64,000 nucleotides of DNA from Fibrobacter sp. UWR3 (GTDB taxonomy: Bacteria; Fibrobacterota; Fibrobacteria; Fibrobacterales; Fibrobacteraceae), in the NCBI RefSeq assembly GCF_900143055.1, contig NZ_FRCW01000004.1:1-64000 (forward strand), in the 5' to 3' direction. The notes below the pieces were generated by a model. That model saw only the letters and a list, made by a program, of their open reading frames with translations, searched no databases and was not told the DNA's origin. A program made the position numbers and the translations under genes. Below are positions 62,809 through 64,000 of this stretch, one piece after another. The stretch's first letter is position 1. Each line of letters opens with the position of its first letter.

Positions 62809-64000
62809 ATGGTCTTCTCTTCCCAGATTTTTCTGTTCTACTTTTTGCCGACGTTCCTGGTCGGCTACTTTGTGCTGTTCCGTGCCGGGGTCAAGCATTC
62901 CGGCCTGAACTTCTTCATCACGATTTTCAGTTACATCTTTTACGGCTGGCTCGAACCGTGGCTCGTATTCCTGATGTTCGGCTCGACGCTCGTGGTTTAC
63001 GTGAGCGGGCGGTTCATCTCTGCGCCTGGCGCTAGCAAGCGGCAACGCAATTTGGCGCTCCTTGCGGCGATTGTCGTGAATCTCGGTGCGCTCGGGTTCT
63101 TCAAGTACTACATGTTCGGCATGGGCGTCATCAACGATGTGGTGGCCAAGCTCGGCTGCGAGCCGTTCTCGGTGATGACGGTGCTTTTGCCGGTGGGCAT
63201 CTCGTTCTATACGTTCCAGTCCATGAGCTACGCGATTGACGTGTGGCGTGGTACCGCCCCTCCGGTCAAGGACTTCGTGACGTTCGCCTGCTACGTGGCG
63301 CTGTTCCCGCAGCTTGTCGCGGGCCCGATTGTGCGCTACAATACGGTGGCCGAAGAGCTGGCGACCCGCACGCACACGCTCGAGAACTTCGTGCGCGGCA
63401 TTATGTTCTTCAGTTTCGGCTTTGCCGAAAAGATTTTCCTTGCGAACCAGGTGGGCATCATCGCCGACCGCGTGTTTGCGGCAGACGCTCCAGGCGTACT
63501 CAATACGTGGTGGGGTAGCCTTGCCTACATGTTCCAGATTTACTTCGACTTCTCGGCGTACAGCAACATGGCGATTGGCCTCGGCCTGATGCTCGGGTTC
63601 CATTTCCCGCGCAACTTCAACGGCCCGTACCGCTCGGGGAGCATTACCGAATTCTGGAAGCGCTGGCACATTTCGCTCACGAGCTGGTTCCGCGATTACC
63701 TCTACATCGCCCTCGGTGGGAACCGTGTAGGCAAGAAACGCCTGTATTTTAATTTGTTCATGGTCATGTTCCTGAGCGGCGTGTGGCACGGCGCGAACTG
63801 GACGTTCGTTTGCTGGGGCCTCTACCATGCCTTCTTCATGATTGTGGAACGTGCAAACAACAAGAATGCGCTCTACTACAAGGCGCCCCGCGTGGTGCAG
63901 ATAATCATTACGCAGGTGATTGTGCTGTTCGGCTGGGTGCTGTTCCGTGCCGATAACATCGGTGAGGCGTGGCGCATGTGGAAATCGATGCTCGGGCTTA
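62809..64000 (+). CDS. MBOAT-family O-acyltransferase (AlgI/DltB-like), 3' truncated by window edge
   Basis: The frame opens at ATG 62809 (MVFSSQIFLFYFLPTFLVGY) and stays open to the end of the window, 397 codons. It is a polytopic membrane protein with FLMFGSTLVVYVSGR, the family motif LPVGISFYTFQSMSYAIDVW, LFPQLVAGPIVRY, YFDFSAYSNMAIGLGLMLGF, FWKRWHISLTSWFRDYLYI, and the catalytic His in FLSGVWHGANWTFVCWGLYH. Such proteins move acyl groups across the membrane to acetylate exported polysaccharides, usually with an AlgJ/AlgX-like SGNH partner encoded next door (beyond the window). Confidence 0.93.
   Translation, partial: MVFSSQIFLFYFLPTFLVGYFVLFRAGVKHSGLNFFITIFSYIFYGWLEPWLVFLMFGSTLVVYVSGRFISAPGASKRQRNLALLAAIVVNLGALGFFKYYMFGMGVINDVVAKLGCEPFSVMTVLLPVGISFYTFQSMSYAIDVWRGTAPPVKDFVTFACYVALFPQLVAGPIVRYNTVAEELATRTHTLENFVRGIMFFSFGFAEKIFLANQVGIIADRVFAADAPGVLNTWWGSLAYMFQIYFDFSAYSNMAIGLGLMLGFHFPRNFNGPYRSGSITEFWKRWHISLTSWFRDYLYIALGGNRVGKKRLYFNLFMVMFLSGVWHGANWTFVCWGLYHAFFMIVERANNKNALYYKAPRVVQIIITQVIVLFGWVLFRADNIGEAWRMWKSMLGL

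Noticed and set aside
62755-63828. A 357-codon minus-strand frame at the right end
   Set aside because: It is antisense to the clear MBOAT gene, whose motifs are all on the plus strand; the minus frame is His/Arg/Glu-rich noise.

Overview
The window looks like a chromosomal segment of a Fibrobacter-type bacterium (phylum Fibrobacterota). I infer this from the large serine-rich FGE-sulfatase-like lipoprotein (it resembles the Fibrobacter succinogenes lipoprotein family TIGR02171), two giant cadherin-repeat surface proteins, outer-membrane barrels, and a LexA-like box of the form reported for F. succinogenes in front of recA. No search was run. Many genes lack a clear Shine-Dalgarno sequence and have A/T-rich leaders. 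There is no rRNA operon, prophage, insertion sequence or CRISPR array.

Layout. 1-6.4 kb: end of homoserine dehydrogenase, a sugar-phosphate transferase for surface polysaccharide, nadC, coaX, a UDP-glucuronate decarboxylase, then nth and cysE on the minus strand. 6.4-9.6 kb: a maltokinase-like gene, an unusual array of phased inverted repeats, two small unknown genes and a nitrilase-family amidase. 9.7-15 kb: a TonB-receptor-like barrel, a VanX-type dipeptidase, an Rpn-type nuclease and a Sua5-type tRNA-modification enzyme. 15-27.3 kb: a DUF349 protein, priA, glutamine synthetase, ffh, an aminotransferase, a small HTH regulator and groES-groEL. 27.3-28.3 kb: a gene-free accessory patch with 261-bp tandem repeats, a second inverted-repeat array and a relic of a diverged tgt 3' end. 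28.3-35.2 kb: tgt, a porin-like protein, an acyltransferase, tRNA-Leu(GAG), murD, secG and tpiA. 35.3-44.7 kb: the serine-rich lipoprotein with a broken start, a BamE-like lipoprotein, two envelope proteins, recA, cinA, a DUF5683-like protein and a CobC-like phosphatase. 44.7-61.1 kb: a structured small RNA (possibly SRP RNA) and two paralogous adhesins of 1,978 and about 3,224 residues. 61.2-64 kb: endonuclease IV, tRNA-Asn(GTT), a small exported protein and a truncated MBOAT acyltransferase.

Most genes are housekeeping. The unusual material is intergenic or at the cell surface. (i) Several intergenic leaders are built of 7-bp words, sometimes filling the whole gap from stop codon to start codon. 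(ii) Two arrays of inverted repeats have constant arms, constant spacing and variable contents. (iii) The 3' end of tgt has been a recombination boundary. (iv) The lipoprotein start is split by a T7 tract that could act as a phase switch. (v) The two adhesins share both ends but differ in repeat number, and one contains a near-identical internal duplication. CRP-like sites lie upstream of the larger adhesin, the porin and the small-gene operon.
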